Shown: in pieces, positions 61,846 to 64,000 of the stretch | Numbering within the stretch: the first letter of the stretch is position 1 | How the letters are laid out: each line of letters starts with the position of its first letter | NCBI RefSeq assembly: GCF_001039355.2 | Contig: NW_019773725.1 | Coordinates: forward strand, 143,432-207,431 | Source: Lingula anatina | Taxonomy: Eukaryota > Brachiopoda > Lingulata > Lingulida > Lingulidae | Direction: 5' to 3' | DNA: 64,000 bases | The notes under the pieces: model-generated | What the model saw: only the letters and a program-made list of their open reading frames with translations | Told to the model about the DNA's origin: nothing | The model's database searches: none | Made by a program: the position numbers and the translations under genes

Positions 61846-63741
61846 AAAAAATGATTATGTAAGCAAACGGCGTGATTTTGACCATGCTAAACAACGAGCT
61901 AAACGCCAGTTTTGGCGTAAATCGCAAGAAGAACTCTTACAAAAACAAACCAGTGATCCACGGAACTTCTGGAGAGATATTGGTCGCATCGGAATTCAGA
62001 AGGATAGAAAAAGTACCATTCCCATGGAAGTAGTGAGAGATGATGGATCTGTCTCCACGGATATCACTGAGGTTTTATTGAAATGGCAAAATGACTATGC
62101 AGGTCTATTCAGTGTGTCAGATAAAAATTGTGATAGTTTTGATAAATCTTTCTTAGCCCAGGTTAATGAGAAACTTTATAGTTATAGACAGGGTGAACTT
62201 GATACACCAGATTTGAGTGCCAGTCTTAACACTGATATTACGTTTAAAGAAGTTGAGCTTGCAGTTAATGGTGCTAAGTGTGGTAAAAGCCCCGGGCTTG
62301 ATGACCTGCCTTCGAAGGTCTTAAAAAACAATACAACTATTATATTTTTGTACAATCTGTTTAAGTACTGTTTTGCTAATTCTGTGGTCCCTAGTGATTG
62401 GCTTAGGTCTGTCATTAATCCCATACCGAAAGGTAGTGGTGTTAATTCATGCAACCCACTAGAATATAGAGGAATAACATTATCATCTAGCATATATAAG
62501 ATATACACATCTATTCTGAATAGGAGATTATCGAAGTGGGCAGAAGATAATGAAATAATAGTTGACGAGCAAAATGGTTTTAGACAAGACCGTGGGTGTT
62601 TAGATCACATGTATGTAATGTCCAGTATAATAGAAAATAGTTTAAAGCAAAAGCAGAGCATATATGCCTGTTACATCGATGCAAGAAAAGCATTCGACAG
62701 AATTAATAGGTCTCTTTTATGGTATAAATTATTTAAACTAGGAATATGCGGAAATTTTATGAATTCCCTCCAGGCTTTATATGATAACCCAACGTGCTGT
62801 GTTAGGGTAAATAACTATACAACAGGTTTCTTTGATATTGAAACTGGAGTAAAACAAGGGTGCCTGTTGTCACCTTTACTTTTTGACATTTACATTAATG
62901 ATATGGTACATGATCTGAAAGCTCTGGGTAAAGGCATTAATGTGAACGATGAGCTGATTTGCTCGCTTCTTTATGCAGATGACGTTGTGCTTTTGGCCAA
63001 GAATGAGGAAGATTTACAGTCAATGCTTAATGTGGTGCACAAGTGGTGTTATAAATGGCAGTTGACTCTGAATGTGGACAAGACCCAGATAGTTCATTTT
63101 AGGTCACCTAAAATACCTAGAACAAATTATGTTTTTAAATGTGGCAATTTTATAGTAAACATTGTTGAGAAATATAAATACTTGGGTATGTGGTATTTTG
63201 AACACTTTGATGTGAATAAGACTGTATCATGTATAACTAAGTCTGCAAGCAGAGCTTTAGGTCTTCTGATTGCAAAATGCAAGGCTTGTGGGGGCATGCC
63301 CTATGCATGCTTTACGATTATACGATGCACTTGTAGCTCCTGTGTTAGAATATGGTTCTGCTATATGGGGACTCCAGGAATTTAGTCAGATTAATGCTGT
63401 TTTCAATAGAGCTTGTAGGTATTTTTTGGGCGTGGGTAGGTACGCGCCAGCCGCTGCCACCCGTGCTGAAATGGGATGGATTTTGCCTTTTGAAAAGCAG
63501 TTAATTAAAGTGACAAATTTCTGGTGTAGATTAGCTAATATGGTTTGTAATAGGTTGACTAAAAAGGTGTTTTTATGGAGTTTACGTGTATCAAACAATG
63601 GAAAGAAAAATTGGATAACTAGGGTTAAAGGTAAATTTAGTGATCTAGGAGTAAGCCACCTATACGTAACTGATAATGATATATCGAAGGCTAGTACACT
63701 TAATTGTGTTAGGGAGAGTGTAGCTTTTGAATGTCACTCTG
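61846..63741 (+). mobile_element. 5'-truncated non-LTR retrotransposon (reverse transcriptase ORF, frameshifted)
   Basis: The frame from 61793 to 63385 begins inside the U6 copy and continues as LINE protein. Its residues 1-20 come from U6. Order of LINE motifs: a basic pre-RT region (QFWRKSQEELL...FWRDIG), PIPKGSG, YRGITLSSSIYKIYTSILN, EQNGFRQDRGCLDH, YIDARKAFDRI (catalytic Asp), GVKQGCLLSPLLFDIYIND, SLLYADDVVLLA (catalytic Asp-Asp) and KTQIVHF. Near 63310 the frame shifts by +1; LYDALVAPVLEYGSAIWG and the C-terminal region continue in the next frame to the N. There is no endonuclease domain, ORF1 or 3' tail. Jockey/L2-CR1 group in the broad sense; exact clade not fixed. Confidence 0.88.
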
Positions 63742-63742
63742 N
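63742..63742. other. Single N: contig junction 4
   Basis: One N interrupts the LINE; sequence from 60729 starts again three bases later. Confidence 0.8.
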
Positions 63743-63744
63743 GT

Positions 63745-63998
63745 GTATGGTGAATGTGTTTATGTGTACCGAGGCTGACTTTGCCGTAAGAAATCAACAT
63801 ACATGTACCGGTAATGGTGTGGATGAGAAACGACCATCATTAATGAAAACTCTGTTAAGATCTTCAATGAAAACGTACGCAAAATACATTATAAGTTTTA
63901 TAATTTTTATCTATTAATATATTTTTAGTAATCAATGTATACATGTACTTGGTGAGCATGTTTTGTTAATTACAGTACGCAGTGTTTTTATCTGATAA
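63745..63998. repeat. Overlap D, copy 2 (matches 60729-60979)
   Basis: Diverged copy of the FG-GAP gene 3' flank at the start of the last contig; it runs to the window edge. Confidence 0.9.
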
Positions 63999-64000
63999 TC

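Noticed and set aside
61793-63385. 530-codon frame as a host gene starting at ATG 61793
   Set aside because: The first 20 codons are U6 snRNA sequence and the remainder is LINE reverse transcriptase with a frameshift near 63310.

Overview
The window is eukaryotic: multi-exon genes with GT-AG introns of several hundred bases to a few kilobases, Pol III tRNA genes, microsatellites, MITEs and non-LTR retrotransposon pieces. High polymorphism, frequent AGGCCT words and the gene families suggest a marine invertebrate, possibly an echinoderm or hemichordate; this is an inference and no marker in the window settles it.

The window reads as five contigs joined at single N bases (6442, 19379, 35336, 63742). 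After every N, sequence from shortly before the N starts again as a diverged near-copy: 990-6441 with 6592-12131; 17222-19273 with 19381-21400; 21405-35314 with 35337-48975; 60729-60979 with 63745-63998. The copies differ by scattered substitutions, microsatellite lengths and whole transposon insertions. They are best explained as two haplotypes whose overlapping contig ends were not merged, so most apparent tandem duplications and repeated genes here are probably alleles.

Layout: (1) 1-455, a LINE reverse transcriptase fragment on the minus strand. (2) 990-12131, two allelic copies of the first coding exon of a TBC1D30-like gene (minus strand) with intron carrying MITEs and CA repeats. (3) 14202-34050, minus strand: a 21-exon SLC9B/NHA-type sodium/proton antiporter gene. 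All exon phases match, giving 1340 codons that encode two complete antiporter units in tandem, joined by Glu-rich and His-rich linkers. In both units the Asp-Asp ion-binding pair known from NHA2 is replaced by Glu-Asn. Exons 16-18 have a second allele at 17711-19107, and exons 1-15 have one at 36056-47697. (4) tRNA-Arg(TCG) and tRNA-Glu(CTC) genes lie in introns of this gene, and four more tRNA-Glu(CTC) genes plus one relic lie in the otherwise gene-poor 49-54 kb stretch. (5) 57843-60700, plus strand: a three-exon secreted protein with FG-GAP/VCBS calcium-loop repeats followed by a domain with an HExxH zinc-peptidase motif; the whole model is in frame. (6) 61326-63741: a MITE-like element, then a U6 snRNA copy fused directly to a 5'-truncated non-LTR retrotransposon, a structure expected from template switching during target-primed reverse transcription.

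The genes are not an operon and do not obviously work together. The points of greatest interest are the fused two-unit antiporter with altered ion-site residues, the U6/LINE chimera, and the FG-GAP/HExxH protein.
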